DNA of 64,000 nt from Actibacterium naphthalenivorans (GTDB lineage Bacteria > Pseudomonadota > Alphaproteobacteria > Rhodobacterales > Rhodobacteraceae): NCBI RefSeq assembly GCF_014196965.1, contig NZ_JACIEQ010000001.1, positions 1,634,986-1,698,985 of the forward strand, read 5' to 3'. Made by a program: the position numbers and the translations under genes. This document shows, piece by piece, positions 55,421 to 64,000 of this stretch. The stretch's first letter is position 1; every line of letters starts with the position of its first letter. A model generated the notes under the pieces. The model worked only from the letters and a program-made list of their open reading frames with translations. It was not told the DNA's origin and did not search any database.

Positions 55421-55522
55421 TTGCACAGGGGGGCGGGCACTGCCACCGGTCGGGGATGGTGCCCGCCCGCCGGCGGGGGCGGGGAAATCGGGATCCAAGC
55501 GTCGCGGAGTTGATCACGGAAC

Positions 55523-55551
55523 CTTGAAGACCGGCAGAGGGCTCTCCACAT
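55523..55551 (+). promoter_or_regulatory. possible heat-shock (RpoH) promoter of clpB
   Basis: CTTGAA (55523-55528) and CCACAT (55546-55551), 17 bases apart, lie about 80 bases upstream of the clpB start. The -35-like hexamer is a good RpoH match; the -10 and the spacing are only approximate. Inference from motif and the identity of the gene. Confidence 0.35.
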
Positions 55552-55631
55552 GGGCTGAGAGGCCTGCGATTGGGGCGTGCCGCTGAGCGGGCGTTTCAAA
55601 GGACAGGCGCTTGGCAAAAGGAGAATGCCCG

Positions 55632-58247
55632 ATGGACATGGAAAAGTTCACGGAACGGTCGCGTGGTTTTCTGCAGGCTGCTCAAACCATCGCGATGCGC
55701 GAAAATCACCAGCGGCTCGCGCCCGAACACCTTCTCAAAGCATTGATGGACGATGATCAGGGGCTTGCATCCAACCTGATCAAACGCGCGGGCGGTGCGC
55801 CCGAACGCGTGGTCGAAGCCGTGGATGTTGCCCTGTCGAAGATGCCCAAGGTGACAGGCGATGCCGGGCAGGTCTATCTGGACCAGTCCACCGCCAGGGT
55901 TCTTGACGAGGCCCAGAAGATCGCCACCAAGGCGGGCGACAGCTTTGTTCCCGTGGAACGGATCCTGACCGCGCTGGCGATGGTGAAATCAAAGGCCAAG
56001 GACGCGCTGGATGCCGGCGCGGTGACCGCGCAGAACCTGAACGCGGCGATCAATGACATCCGCAAGGGCCGCACCGCCGACAGCGCCTCGGCCGAAGAGG
56101 GCTATGACGCGCTGAAGAAATACGCGCGCGACCTGACCGAGGCCGCCGAGGAAGGCAAGATCGACCCGATCATCGGCCGCGACGAGGAAATTCGCCGCGC
56201 CATGCAGGTGCTCAGCCGCCGGACCAAGAACAACCCGGTTCTGATCGGCGAGCCCGGCGTGGGTAAAACCGCGATCGCCGAGGGGCTGGCCCTGCGCATC
56301 GTCAATGGCGATGTGCCCGAAAGCCTGAAGAACAAGCGCCTGATGGCGCTGGACATGGGCGCGCTGATTGCCGGCGCGAAATACCGGGGCGAGTTCGAGG
56401 AGCGGCTGAAATCCATCCTCAAGGAAATCGAGGCCGCCGCCGGCGAGATCGTCCTGTTCATCGACGAGATGCACACGCTGGTGGGCGCGGGCAAGTCCGA
56501 TGGCGCGATGGATGCCGCCAACCTGATCAAGCCCGCGCTGGCGCGGGGCGAGCTGCATTGCATCGGCGCGACCACGCTGGATGAATATCGCAAGCACGTT
56601 GAAAAAGACGCGGCTCTTGCCCGCCGGTTCCAGCCGGTGATGGTGGACGAGCCGACGGTGGAAGACACCATTTCCATCCTGCGCGGCATCAAGGAAAAGT
56701 ATGAGCTGCACCACGGCGTGCGGATCTCCGACAGTGCCCTTGTGGCGGCGGCGACGCTAAGCCACCGCTATATCACCGACCGTTTCCTGCCCGACAAGGC
56801 GATCGACCTGATGGACGAGGCCGCCAGCCGTCTGCGCATGGAAGTGGACAGCAAGCCCGAAGAGCTGGACGCGCTGGATCGCCAGATCCTGCAGCTTCAG
56901 ATCGAGGGTGAGGCGCTGAAGAAAGAGGATGACGCGGCATCCAAAGACCGGCTGGCCAAGCTCGAGGAAGAGCTTTCCAACCTGCAGCAACGCTCGGCCG
57001 CGATGACGGCCCAATGGCAGGCCGAACGCGACAAGCTGGAAGGCGCGCGCGAACTGAAAGAGCAACTCGACAAGGCCCGCGCCGAGCTGGACCATGCCAA
57101 GCGCGAGGGCAACCTGGCCAAGGCCGGCGAGCTTTCCTATGGCGTGATCCCCGGGCTTGAGAAAAAGCTGGCCGAGGCCGAGGCGCAGGAAGACGAGATG
57201 ATGGTCGAAGAGGCCGTGCGCCCCGAGCAGATCGCCCAGGTGGTGGAACGCTGGACCGGCATCCCGACCTCCAAGATGCTGGAGGGTGAGCGCGAGAAGC
57301 TGCTGAAGATGGAAGAGGAGCTTGGCAAGCGCGTGATCGGCCAGAAACAGGCTGTTACGGCGGTGGCCAACGCGGTGCGCCGGGCGCGCGCCGGGCTGAA
57401 CGATGAGAACCGGCCGCTTGGGTCGTTCCTGTTCCTCGGCCCCACCGGCGTCGGCAAGACCGAACTGACCAAGGCCGTGGCCGAGTATCTGTTCGACGAT
57501 GACAACGCGATGGTGCGCATCGACATGAGCGAGTTCATGGAGAAACACGCGGTCGCCCGTCTGATCGGCGCGCCTCCGGGCTATGTCGGTTACGACGAGG
57601 GTGGTGTGCTGACCGAGGCGGTACGGCGCCGGCCTTATCAGGTGGTGCTGTTCGACGAGGTCGAAAAGGCCCATCCGGATGTGTTCAACGTGCTGTTGCA
57701 GGTGCTTGATGACGGTGTGCTGACCGATGGACAGGGCCGCACGGTCGACTTCAAGCAGACGCTGATCGTGCTGACCTCGAACCTCGGGTCGCAGGCGCTG
57801 AGCCAGATGCCCGAAGGGGCCGACAGCGCGCAGGCGCGGCGCGACGTGATGGATGCGGTGCGGGCCCATTTCCGCCCCGAATTCCTGAACCGTCTGGACG
57901 AGACGATCATCTTCGACCGGCTCAGCCGGAAGGATATGGATGGCATCGTGACGATCCAGCTGCGGCGTCTGGCCAAACGACTGGCCGCGCGCAACATCAC
58001 GCTGGAGCTGGACGAGGGCGCCCGCAAGTGGCTGGCCGATGAAGGCTATGACCCGGTGTTCGGCGCCCGCCCGCTGAAGCGGGTGATCCAGCGCAGCCTG
58101 CAGGACCGTCTGGCAGAGCTGATCCTGTCTGGCGATGTGATGGATGGCGATACCATCCCGGTGACCGCCGGCGCCGAGGGGTTGTTGATCGGTGATCGCG
58201 TGGGCGCGTCGAACCGGCAGCCGCCGGAAGATGCCGTGGTTCACTGA
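55632..58247 (+). CDS. clpB: ATP-dependent disaggregase ClpB
   Basis: An 871-residue Hsp100 protein. The N-domain covers about 1-145, AAA-1 has Walker A GEPGVGKT and the arginine-finger region, the coiled-coil middle domain (about 405-525, [18 protein letters not shown]) binds DnaK, and AAA-2 has Walker A GPTGVGKT and [14 protein letters not shown]. It rescues aggregated proteins with DnaK. ATG 55632 follows AAAAGGAG; ATG 55638 is also in frame. Confidence 0.96.
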   Translation: MDMEKFTERSRGFLQAAQTIAMRENHQRLAPEHLLKALMDDDQGLASNLIKRAGGAPERVVEAVDVALSKMPKVTGDAGQVYLDQSTARVLDEAQKIATKAGDSFVPVERILTALAMVKSKAKDALDAGAVTAQNLNAAINDIRKGRTADSASAEEGYDALKKYARDLTEAAEEGKIDPIIGRDEEIRRAMQVLSRRTKNNPVLIGEPGVGKTAIAEGLALRIVNGDVPESLKNKRLMALDMGALIAGAKYRGEFEERLKSILKEIEAAAGEIVLFIDEMHTLVGAGKSDGAMDAANLIKPALARGELHCIGATTLDEYRKHVEKDAALARRFQPVMVDEPTVEDTISILRGIKEKYELHHGVRISDSALVAAATLSHRYITDRFLPDKAIDLMDEAASRLRMEVDSKPEELDALDRQILQLQIEGEALKKEDDAASKDRLAKLEEELSNLQQRSAAMTAQWQAERDKLEGARELKEQLDKARAELDHAKREGNLAKAGELSYGVIPGLEKKLAEAEAQEDEMMVEEAVRPEQIAQVVERWTGIPTSKMLEGEREKLLKMEEELGKRVIGQKQAVTAVANAVRRARAGLNDENRPLGSFLFLGPTGVGKTELTKAVAEYLFDDDNAMVRIDMSEFMEKHAVARLIGAPPGYVGYDEGGVLTEAVRRRPYQVVLFDEVEKAHPDVFNVLLQVLDDGVLTDGQGRTVDFKQTLIVLTSNLGSQALSQMPEGADSAQARRDVMDAVRAHFRPEFLNRLDETIIFDRLSRKDMDGIVTIQLRRLAKRLAARNITLELDEGARKWLADEGYDPVFGARPLKRVIQRSLQDRLAELILSGDVMDGDTIPVTAGAEGLLIGDRVGASNRQPPEDAVVH

Positions 58248-58259
58248 GCCTTGCCCGTT

Positions 58260-58278
58260 CCGCCGGATGCTCCGGCGG
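58260..58278. other. hairpin between convergent clpB and hypothetical gene
   Basis: Perfect stem CCGCCGGA (58260-58267) and TCCGGCGG (58271-58278), extended outward by CCCG/CGGG. It lacks a T-run on either strand, so it is a poor intrinsic terminator but could protect mRNA 3' ends. Confidence 0.45.
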
Positions 58279-58284
58279 GGCGGG

Positions 58285-58929
58285 TTACGCCTTGCGCGGT
58301 TTGAACAGGAAACGGCGCGGGCGTTTGGCGGGCTGTTCGCTTTCGGGCGCGGGCTGCGCCGGGGCGGTCAGCGCGGCCGGATCGACCACATGCTGGGCCT
58401 GCTTGCGCGAAAAGATGAATGTATCGTCGTGTGACGACAGCGACATACCGGCCTCTTCCAGAACACTGCGGACGGATTTCGCCTCTGGCGTGGTGTCATG
58501 CGCCAGCGCGAAGATGAATTCATCCATCAGGCCGGTCACATCCCGCTCCTTCAGCTGGCGCTTGCGCTGCGCCAGAATGCGCAGGACGGCGGTTTTGAAG
58601 CTCGGGTCGTCAAGCTGATCTGTCCCTGTTTCGCCAGTTGCCGCGATTCTGGAAAACACCTGGAACAGGCGCTCGTAGATGCGCGATTGTGCGGGCGTCA
58701 TGCGTTGGGTCGCGGCGGCGCCCGGCGGGAAGATCGCGGTGCGGCGGCCGCCCTCTTCCCTAACGGAGAGTTTCATGCGGCGCGGAACGATGGTTTTGCG
58801 CGGCTTCGCCGCCTGCGCATGGGTCGTGCCCGCCCCCTGAAACACGGTTGTCGTATTCAGTGAATACGACCTGTGGTCTGACTGCACCCCGCGCGACACA
58901 CGGGGAAGCTCTTGGCCTGCCTGCGGCAT
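58285..58929 (-). CDS. hypothetical protein, no family recognised
   Basis: A 214-residue basic, soluble-looking protein. No signal peptide or membrane helix. It has a polar N-terminus (about 1-60), a helical middle (PAQSRIYERLFQVFSRIA, then AVLRILAQRKRQLKERDVTG and LMDEFIFALAHDTTPEAKSV), and a Pro/Arg-rich tail ending RRFLFKPRKA. The start at 58929 is supported by GAGGGGC five bases upstream. Neighbours clpB and DUF302 give no functional clue. It is probably real because coding bias and ribosome site are good. Confidence 0.6.
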   Translation of the reverse strand: MPQAGQELPRVSRGVQSDHRSYSLNTTTVFQGAGTTHAQAAKPRKTIVPRRMKLSVREEGGRRTAIFPPGAAATQRMTPAQSRIYERLFQVFSRIAATGETGTDQLDDPSFKTAVLRILAQRKRQLKERDVTGLMDEFIFALAHDTTPEAKSVRSVLEEAGMSLSSHDDTFIFSRKQAQHVVDPAALTAPAQPAPESEQPAKRPRRFLFKPRKA

Positions 58930-59103
58930 TCTGCCCCTCGTCCGAAGTTCTGCATCCCGCCCATCGGTGCGGAATGACCTTCGGTTATGATTGTTTGCCT
59001 CAAATCTGTCCTTTTTTGGACTTGGAGAAGATTTTTGCCACGGGCAGGCCCCCCCGGCAAGCGGCCGGGCGGAACCCTTGTGTTTTCGGCGGAAACGCGC
59101 AGA

Positions 59104-59547
59104 TCAGTCGGCGCCGGCCGCCTCGCGCGCGATGGTGTCGAGCAGGGCCTGAACCTCTTGCATCGGACCTTCGGGAAAGGTGCTGAACCCCACCACCGTT
59201 TCATCGGGCTTGTCCGGCCTGACATAGACGAAGATGTCATAGGGGCAGAAGCGGACGTTCGTGTAATCCGCCTCCATCACCTTGCGTGACAGCGCGGCCG
59301 AGCAGAAGCTGAAGATGTCGGCCTTGGTGAAAATGGTCACGTCGGAGCCGACATCGGCCTTCGTCCGCTCCAGCATGTCGCCGGTGTGGCTGACGCTGTC
59401 GATCACCAGCCCCTGGCCCAGTACCGCGTTTTCCAGCGCGAAGACGACATCATCGAAACTGTCGCTCGTGGTGTAGGTGATCGCGTCCTGCGCCAGAACC
59501 GGCGTTGCCAGCAGCGCGATGGCTGCAACTGCGAGTGTCTTTTTCAT
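59104..59547 (-). CDS. exported DUF302 domain protein
   Basis: A 147-residue periplasmic protein. The signal peptide is 1-19 (LLATPVLA before QDAI). The DUF302 core includes SFDDVVFALENAVLGQGLVIDSVSHTG and KADIFSFCSAALSRKVMEAD; VRFCPYDIFVYV follows. Two cysteines (about 81 and 100) could form a disulfide or bind a ligand. Function unknown. GGGAGGAT precedes the ATG. Divergent from the glutamate-synthase-like gene. Confidence 0.9.
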   Translation of the reverse strand: MKKTLAVAAIALLATPVLAQDAITYTTSDSFDDVVFALENAVLGQGLVIDSVSHTGDMLERTKADVGSDVTIFTKADIFSFCSAALSRKVMEADYTNVRFCPYDIFVYVRPDKPDETVVGFSTFPEGPMQEVQALLDTIAREAAGAD

Positions 59548-59669
59548 TTTATCCTCCCGAACGCCTCTGGCTTGTTACAGAGGGTTGTTGAACTGTGTCA
59601 TGAGATAAACAGTAGGTTCAATCTGGCGCAGGGCCATGATTGAGGTCAAATCGAAGCAGGGGGCAGCTG

Positions 59670-61178
59670 ATGGATTGGGTCGGACGGGTTTTGGAGTGGT
59701 TGGCGCTGGGGTTCGTTCTGGTGCTGGGGGTGGTGGTGCTGGTTTCGCTGGTGCTGTTCGTCATCGACCGCACCCAGACGGGCGACGCGATCCGGCGCAA
59801 CTATCCCGTCATCGGGCGGTTCCGGCACATGTTCACATCGCTGGGCGAATTCTTTCGCCAGTATTTCTTTGCCATGGATCGCGAAGAGATGCCGTTCAAC
59901 CGGGCGCAGCGCGACTGGGTCGCCCGCGCCGGCGAGGGCAAGGGCAATACCGTTGCCTTCGGATCGACCCGAAACCTGAATATTCCCGGAACGCCGATCT
60001 TTGTGAACGCCGCCTTCCCGCCGCTGGACAATCAGTTCGCGGCGACCGCGCCGATGCTGATCGGGCCCTATGCGCGCGAACCTTACAACGCACCCTCGAT
60101 CTTCAATGTCTCGGGCATGAGCTATGGCGCGATTTCGCGGCCCGCCGTCGAGGCGCTGAGCCGTGGCGCAGCCGAGGCCGGCATCTGGCTGAACACCGGC
60201 GAAGGCGGGCTTTCGCCCTATCACCTGCTTGGAAATTGCGACATCGTCTATCAAATCGGCACCGCGAAATACGGGGTGCGCGATGAATTCGGGCGGATCT
60301 CGGATGAGAAGCTGAAGCAGGTCGCCGCCCATCCGCAGATCAGGATGTTCGAGATCAAGCTGGCCCAGGGCGCCAAGCCCGGAAAGGGTGGCATTCTGCC
60401 CGGCGCCAAGGTGAATGACGAGATCGCGCAGATCCGCGGCATTCCCGTCGGCGAAGACAGCTATTCCCCCAATCGCCATGTCGAGGTCGACAGCTTCGAG
60501 GACCTGCTGAATATGGTCGCCCATATCCGCGAGGTTTCGGGCAAACCCGTGGGCTTCAAGACCGTCGTTGGTGCGCCCGAACCGTTTCAGGAGCTGTTCG
60601 GCCTGATCCGCGAGCGGGGCGAGGAAAGCGCGCCGGATTTCATTACCATCGACGGTGGCGAGGGCGGCACCGGGGCCGCGCCCATGCCGCTGATCGATCT
60701 GGTGGGGATGCCGATCCGCGAGGCGATGCTGATCGTGTCGGACCTGCGCGATACCTACGGTTTGCACAACCGTATCCGCCTGATCGCCAGCGGCAAGCTG
60801 GTGAACCCGGCGGATGTGGCCTGGGCCATCACCGCGGGCGCGGATTTCGTGACCTCGGCGCGGGGCTTCATGTTTGCGCTGGGCTGCATTCAGGCGCTCA
60901 AGTGCAACCGCAACACCTGCCCCACGGGCATCACCACCCATGATCCGCGCCTGCAGAAGGGGCTGGTGGTCGAGCGGAAATACACCCGCGTCGCGCGCTA
61001 TGCCCGATCGGTGATCAACGAGGTGGAAACGATCGCGCATTCCGTCGGCGTCGCCGAACCGCGGCTGATGCGGCGGCGCCACGTGCGCATCGTGCAGCCG
61101 GACGGATCGTCAATTCCGATGAACCAGATCTACCGCCGCTCCGACCCGGCCGACCACGTTCTGGCAAACAAACACTAG
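59670..61178 (+). CDS. FMN/Fe-S glutamate synthase-like (GltB2-type) membrane-anchored protein
   Basis: A 502-residue protein. An N-terminal hydrophobic segment (about 8-35) is followed by the FMN-binding glutamate-synthase barrel: FNVSGMSYGAISRPAVEALS, GKGGILPGAKV, FITIDGGEGGTGAAP. The 3Fe-4S cysteines lie in GCIQALKCNRNTCPTGI (C-x6-C-x4-C). The glutaminase and C-terminal GXGXG domains of real GltB are absent. Such stand-alone proteins are widespread; the electron acceptor and substrate are unknown. AGGGGG precedes ATG 59670. Its stop overlaps the convergent sulfotransferase stop. Confidence 0.88.
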   Translation: MDWVGRVLEWLALGFVLVLGVVVLVSLVLFVIDRTQTGDAIRRNYPVIGRFRHMFTSLGEFFRQYFFAMDREEMPFNRAQRDWVARAGEGKGNTVAFGSTRNLNIPGTPIFVNAAFPPLDNQFAATAPMLIGPYAREPYNAPSIFNVSGMSYGAISRPAVEALSRGAAEAGIWLNTGEGGLSPYHLLGNCDIVYQIGTAKYGVRDEFGRISDEKLKQVAAHPQIRMFEIKLAQGAKPGKGGILPGAKVNDEIAQIRGIPVGEDSYSPNRHVEVDSFEDLLNMVAHIREVSGKPVGFKTVVGAPEPFQELFGLIRERGEESAPDFITIDGGEGGTGAAPMPLIDLVGMPIREAMLIVSDLRDTYGLHNRIRLIASGKLVNPADVAWAITAGADFVTSARGFMFALGCIQALKCNRNTCPTGITTHDPRLQKGLVVERKYTRVARYARSVINEVETIAHSVGVAEPRLMRRRHVRIVQPDGSSIPMNQIYRRSDPADHVLANKH

Positions 61179-61900
61179 AAATCGTGTTCGGTGTCATATC
61201 CGAAGACGCGGAAATCATCGGCGTAGATCTGATCCACCAGCCGCGCGGTTTCGTTCGAATAGAATTCCTTGTAGGGCGAGCGTGACACCGCGCGCTGGCG
61301 CTGGTTCTCGATCCCGAGGCCGGTGCGGGCGTTGATCTGTTCGATGTCGTCGGAAAAGGTTTCGGTCTTGCCGACGTAGTCGACCAGAACCCGGTTGCCG
61401 GCATCGCACAGGTAATAGGTCTGTGGCAGGAAATGCAGCCAGCCCAGCAGGCGGTTGCGTTCGCCCCGATGGCTCAGCGCCGCCATGAAGGCATAGAAAT
61501 CCGGGAATTGCGACAGGTTCCGGCGGCCCCATTCTCCGTCGCGCTTCGAGGTCTGATCGGAGCGCAGATAGTGAAAGGCCGATACCAGCCGGTCATAGGG
61601 GTTGCGCGTGATCCCGAAGGTGAAGCAACTGTCGAACAGCGCCGGGTCGCGCCATTTGAAGAATTCGGCCGAGCGGTGGCCATGGGTGATCGGCACCTGG
61701 CGCGCGATGGTCGTGCCGGCGCATTTGGGCACATGCACGAACAACGCGCCCCGCGCCCGGTTCTCCGACATGTCCAGCGTTTCGCGTTTGGCCCGTATAT
61801 ATTCGCGCGTGTCGAAATAGCGGCGCTGCATCCCGATCCAGCGCGCCCCGGCCTGAAGTCTGGCATCCGCCAGGGCGGCTTTCGTGGAAAACGTTGTCAC
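61175..61900 (-). CDS. sulfotransferase family 2-like protein
   Basis: A 241-residue protein with the PAPS-binding signatures of membrane-type carbohydrate sulfotransferases: 5' phosphosulfate loop HVPKCAGTT (56-64) and 3' phosphate motif ITRNPYDRLVSAFHYL (about 101-116). It would sulfate a cell-surface glycan or lipid; substrate unknown. The GTG at 61900 was chosen (GGGAC upstream); an in-frame extension reaches 62026. No glycan-synthesis genes are nearby. Confidence 0.85.
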   Translation of the reverse strand: MTTFSTKAALADARLQAGARWIGMQRRYFDTREYIRAKRETLDMSENRARGALFVHVPKCAGTTIARQVPITHGHRSAEFFKWRDPALFDSCFTFGITRNPYDRLVSAFHYLRSDQTSKRDGEWGRRNLSQFPDFYAFMAALSHRGERNRLLGWLHFLPQTYYLCDAGNRVLVDYVGKTETFSDDIEQINARTGLGIENQRQRAVSRSPYKEFYSNETARLVDQIYADDFRVFGYDTEHDF

Positions 61901-62099
61901 GCGTACTGTCCCGGCAATCTGGTGGTTGGACCCGCCAAATCTAAAGCAGATGGGTTTTTTTGAGTAAAGGGGCTTTTCTTGGCATAGGCCCGGTGTGGTC
62001 GATTGGGTTACAGTCGCCAACGACAATGTGAGCTTTCGTCAATCGGAAATTCGGGCGGAACCATGTAAAAGGGGCCGGAAACCGGTGGAGAGTTCCCTG

Positions 62100-63023
62100 A
62101 TGCGCAAGACCTTCAAGTCCGATCTGAAATGGTCCGATGTTACCCCCAGAACGGCATTCCTGAACCGTCGCCAGATCATCGCGGGTGCGGCGGCGCTTGG
62201 CGCCATGGCCACGCCTGCGCTGGCGGGCCTTGGCGCGGTCGAAAGCGCTTATTCCACCGATGACGATCCCAATACGTTCGAAGAGATCACCCGGTACAAC
62301 AATTTCTACGAATTCGGCACCGGCAAGGAAGATCCGGCCCGAAACGCCGGCGCGTTGACGACCGACCCCTGGGCGGTGCAGATCGACGGGCTGGTCGATC
62401 GCCCGGGCTCCTACGATCTTGGCGAGATCCTGTCGGGCGTCACGCTGGAGGAGCGCATCTATCGCTTCCGCTGTGTCGAGGCCTGGTCGATGGTCATCCC
62501 CTGGGTCGGGTTCGAGCTGAGCACGCTGCTGAACCGGGTCGGCGTGCAGCCCTCGGCAAAATATGTCGCCTTCGAAACGCTGGTTCGCCCCGAAGAGATG
62601 CCGGGCCAGCGCCGCCCGATCCTTGACTGGCCCTATCGCGAAGGCCTGAGGCTGGACGAGGCGATGCACCCGCTGACCATTCTGGCCAATGGCATCTATG
62701 ACGAACCGCTGCCCAATCAGAACGGCGCGCCGCTGCGCCTGGTGGTGCCGTGGAAATACGGGTTCAAGTCGATCAAGTCGATCGTGCGCATCACCCTGAC
62801 CGAGGAACAGCCGCTCGCGACGTGGAACATGGTCAATGCGCGGGAATACGGATTCTATTCAAACGTGAACCCGCAGGTCAGCCACCCGCGCTGGAGCCAG
62901 GCGACCGAACGGCGCATCGGCGGCGGGCTGCTGTCGCGGCGGCAGGAAACGCTGATGTTCAACGGTTATGGCGAAGATGTCGCCGGGCTTTACGCGGGCA
63001 TGGATCTGAAGAAACTCTTCTGA
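62100..63023 (+). CDS. msrP: protein-methionine-sulfoxide reductase catalytic subunit MsrP
   Basis: A 307-residue periplasmic molybdopterin enzyme (YedY). The twin-arginine signal is [23 protein letters not shown] (about 21-43). The Mo-ligating Cys125 lies in [15 protein letters not shown], and [16 protein letters not shown] is conserved. It repairs methionine sulfoxide in envelope proteins with electrons from MsrQ. GGAGAG precedes ATG 62100; msrQ overlaps by one base. Confidence 0.96.
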   Translation: MRKTFKSDLKWSDVTPRTAFLNRRQIIAGAAALGAMATPALAGLGAVESAYSTDDDPNTFEEITRYNNFYEFGTGKEDPARNAGALTTDPWAVQIDGLVDRPGSYDLGEILSGVTLEERIYRFRCVEAWSMVIPWVGFELSTLLNRVGVQPSAKYVAFETLVRPEEMPGQRRPILDWPYREGLRLDEAMHPLTILANGIYDEPLPNQNGAPLRLVVPWKYGFKSIKSIVRITLTEEQPLATWNMVNAREYGFYSNVNPQVSHPRWSQATERRIGGGLLSRRQETLMFNGYGEDVAGLYAGMDLKKLF

Positions 63024-63625
63024 TGTCCGTTGATCGGGTGAATACCGCGCTGCGCCGGGTGCCGGCCTGGGTGCTCTATATCGTCGGGCCGCTGCCCGCG
63101 CTTTGGTTCCTGTGGCTGGGGCTGACCGGCGGGCTCGGGATCGAGCCGATCCGGGGGCTGGAGCATGAGCTGGGCCAGTTTGCGCTGAAACTGATGATCG
63201 CCGGGCTTGCCATCACGCCGCTGCGCCGTCTCGCGGGGCTCAACCTGATCCGGTATCGCCGGGCCATCGGGCTGCTGGCGTTCTTCTATGTGTTGCTCCA
63301 CCTTGCGGTGTGGCTGTTTCTGGATCTGCAGAACTGGGGGCTGATCCGCGCCGATATCCTGAAGCGCCCCTATATCACCATCGGCATGCTCGCCTTCGCC
63401 CTGATGATCCCGCTGGCGCTGACCTCGAACAACCGGTCGGTGCGAAAGCTGGGGCCATCATGGCGGCGGCTGCACCGGCTGACCTATCCGGCGGTGCTGT
63501 TGGGCGCGATTCACTTCGTGATGCTGGTGAAAGGCTGGCAGGCAGAGCCTTTGATCTATCTGGCCGTCATCCTCGGGCTTCTGGCCCTCAGATTGCGCCG
63601 CGCGCCGCGTCGGGCGGCGGCCTGA
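63023..63625 (+). CDS. msrQ: haem-binding membrane subunit MsrQ
   Basis: A 200-residue ferric-reductase-like membrane protein with five to six helices. Conserved histidines lie in FYVLLHLAVWLFLDL, WRRLHRLTYPAVLLGAIHFVML. It passes electrons from the quinone pool or flavin to MsrP in the periplasm. Start ATG 63023 shares a base with the msrP stop (TGATG). Confidence 0.95.
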   Translation: MSVDRVNTALRRVPAWVLYIVGPLPALWFLWLGLTGGLGIEPIRGLEHELGQFALKLMIAGLAITPLRRLAGLNLIRYRRAIGLLAFFYVLLHLAVWLFLDLQNWGLIRADILKRPYITIGMLAFALMIPLALTSNNRSVRKLGPSWRRLHRLTYPAVLLGAIHFVMLVKGWQAEPLIYLAVILGLLALRLRRAPRRAAA

Positions 63626-63660
63626 GGCGGGTCTTTCAGAGGGCAGCCTGTGAACGACTC

Positions 63661-63669
63661 TGTGGATAA
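63661..63669 (-). promoter_or_regulatory. single perfect DnaA-box sequence
   Basis: TGTGGATAA on the plus strand is TTATCCACA on the minus strand, the consensus DnaA box. It is the only perfect copy noticed in this intergenic region, so a chance match or a local DnaA target is as likely as an origin. Confidence 0.3.
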
Positions 63670-63815
63670 CTGCGAAGCCCGGCTTTTTCTGCCATTTGAA
63701 GGCTCCGAAAATCACGCGATAACCTGGCTCCTTTCGCTTGTAATTCCGCAAGCCATTGGAAATATTAAACAATCCACTTATTTCAAAAAATCTGTAATGA
63801 ATTTGTAAAAAGGGG

Positions 63816-63844
63816 TTGCGGGTGTTTGCTGTAATCCGTAAATA
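63816..63844 (+). promoter_or_regulatory. probable rRNA operon promoter
   Basis: TTGCGG (63816-63821) and TAAATA (63839-63844) are separated by 17 bases. The 60 bases before are strikingly AT-rich for this genome (about 63755-63810, runs of A and T), as expected for an UP element. A C-run follows, then a long leader without a gene. This architecture fits a strong, growth-regulated rrn promoter. Confidence 0.6.
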
Positions 63845-64000
63845 CCCCTTCACCGGCGGCGCAGAGATGCACGGCGGTGCGGCGGAAGGGCCTGACGGAG
63901 ACGGCAAGGCGCTGAAGTTGAGACTACTTGGAGATGAGGTTCGGGCGGGCGGCGCTTAGTAAGATTGGCGCCTCGGTCGGTTTTTTGTCTCCGCGCTCTT
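63845..64000 (+). other. probable rrn leader, continues past window edge
   Basis: The last 156 bases carry no credible protein gene on either strand. They are structured (for example CACCGGCGGCGC and several GGCGC repeats) and end in GCGCTCTT, which resembles the start of the antitermination boxA (GCTCTTTGACA-like). I therefore expect a 16S rRNA gene within a few hundred bases beyond the edge. Inference only. Confidence 0.5.

Overview
The window is a GC-rich, densely coded chromosomal segment of an alphaproteobacterium, almost certainly a member of the Rhodobacteraceae (Rhodobacterales). The evidence is the set of alphaproteobacterial and Rhodobacterales-type proteins: DUF1674/SdhAF4, DUF3035, DUF3775, DUF5665, DinB with an N-terminal zinc ribbon, and a VPLPA-CTERM sorting signal. 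The order rsmB - heparinase-like - purH - lspA - DUF3035 - M16 pair also fits. No phage, insertion sequence, integrase or CRISPR array was found. About 66 protein genes and one tRNA are supported.

Layout. 0-2.3 kb: an L,D-transpeptidase (cut by the left edge), GTP cyclohydrolase II and an OmpR-type response regulator, followed by a possible small RNA with a strong terminator. 2.5-4.8 kb: amino-acid ABC importer permeases and binding protein without an ATPase. 4.9-8.7 kb: exonuclease III, CnoX-like thioredoxin, Lon-N protein, Trm112 and a UbiH-type hydroxylase. 8.8-15.6 kb: amidase, DapC-like aminotransferase, FtsK, LolA and a transglycosylase lipoprotein. 15.6-23.2 kb: AEC transporter, HspQ, gamma-glutamyltransferase, an anti-sigma/anti-anti-sigma pair, free-Met-sulfoxide reductase, a pseudouridine synthase, an aldehyde dehydrogenase and a 1-Cys peroxiredoxin. 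23.2-34.1 kb: the translation/RNA genes pnp, rpsO, truB and rbfA on the minus strand, split by about 5 kb holding DUF5665, an RTX protein, DUF1643 and a plus-strand operon (28.1-31.1 kb) for a two-subunit thiamine-diphosphate E1, a free 80-residue lipoyl protein and a lipoate-ligase-family enzyme; then dapB and SdhAF4.

34.4-46.6 kb: rsmB, heparinase-like protein, purH, lspA, DUF3035 lipoprotein, an M16 peptidase pair (one zinc-motif positive, one negative), mutL, rmuC and DUF3775. 46.7-55.4 kb: phaC, rpmJ, tRNA-Val(GAC), an N-formylglutamate amidohydrolase-like protein, dinB, an SPFH/NfeD pair, an HxlR regulator divergent from an NAD(P)-binding reductase, pyrF and a spondin-domain VPLPA-CTERM protein. 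55.6-63.6 kb: clpB, an unknown protein, DUF302, an FMN/Fe-S glutamate-synthase-like protein, a sulfotransferase and msrPQ. The last 375 bases carry no protein gene. They hold an AT-rich stretch, a strong 17-bp-spaced promoter and what looks like an rRNA operon leader, so a 16S gene probably starts just past the right edge.

The most unusual item is the E1-alpha/E1-beta/lipoyl/ligase operon. It has the parts to decarboxylate a 2-oxo acid or cleave a ketone onto a dedicated free lipoyl carrier and to load that carrier, but no acyltransferase (E2) or dihydrolipoamide dehydrogenase (E3). Its orientation and its position inside an otherwise co-directional translation cluster suggest an accessory insertion. 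Oxidant defence is also well represented (1-Cys peroxiredoxin, fRMsr, MsrPQ, CnoX, ClpB).
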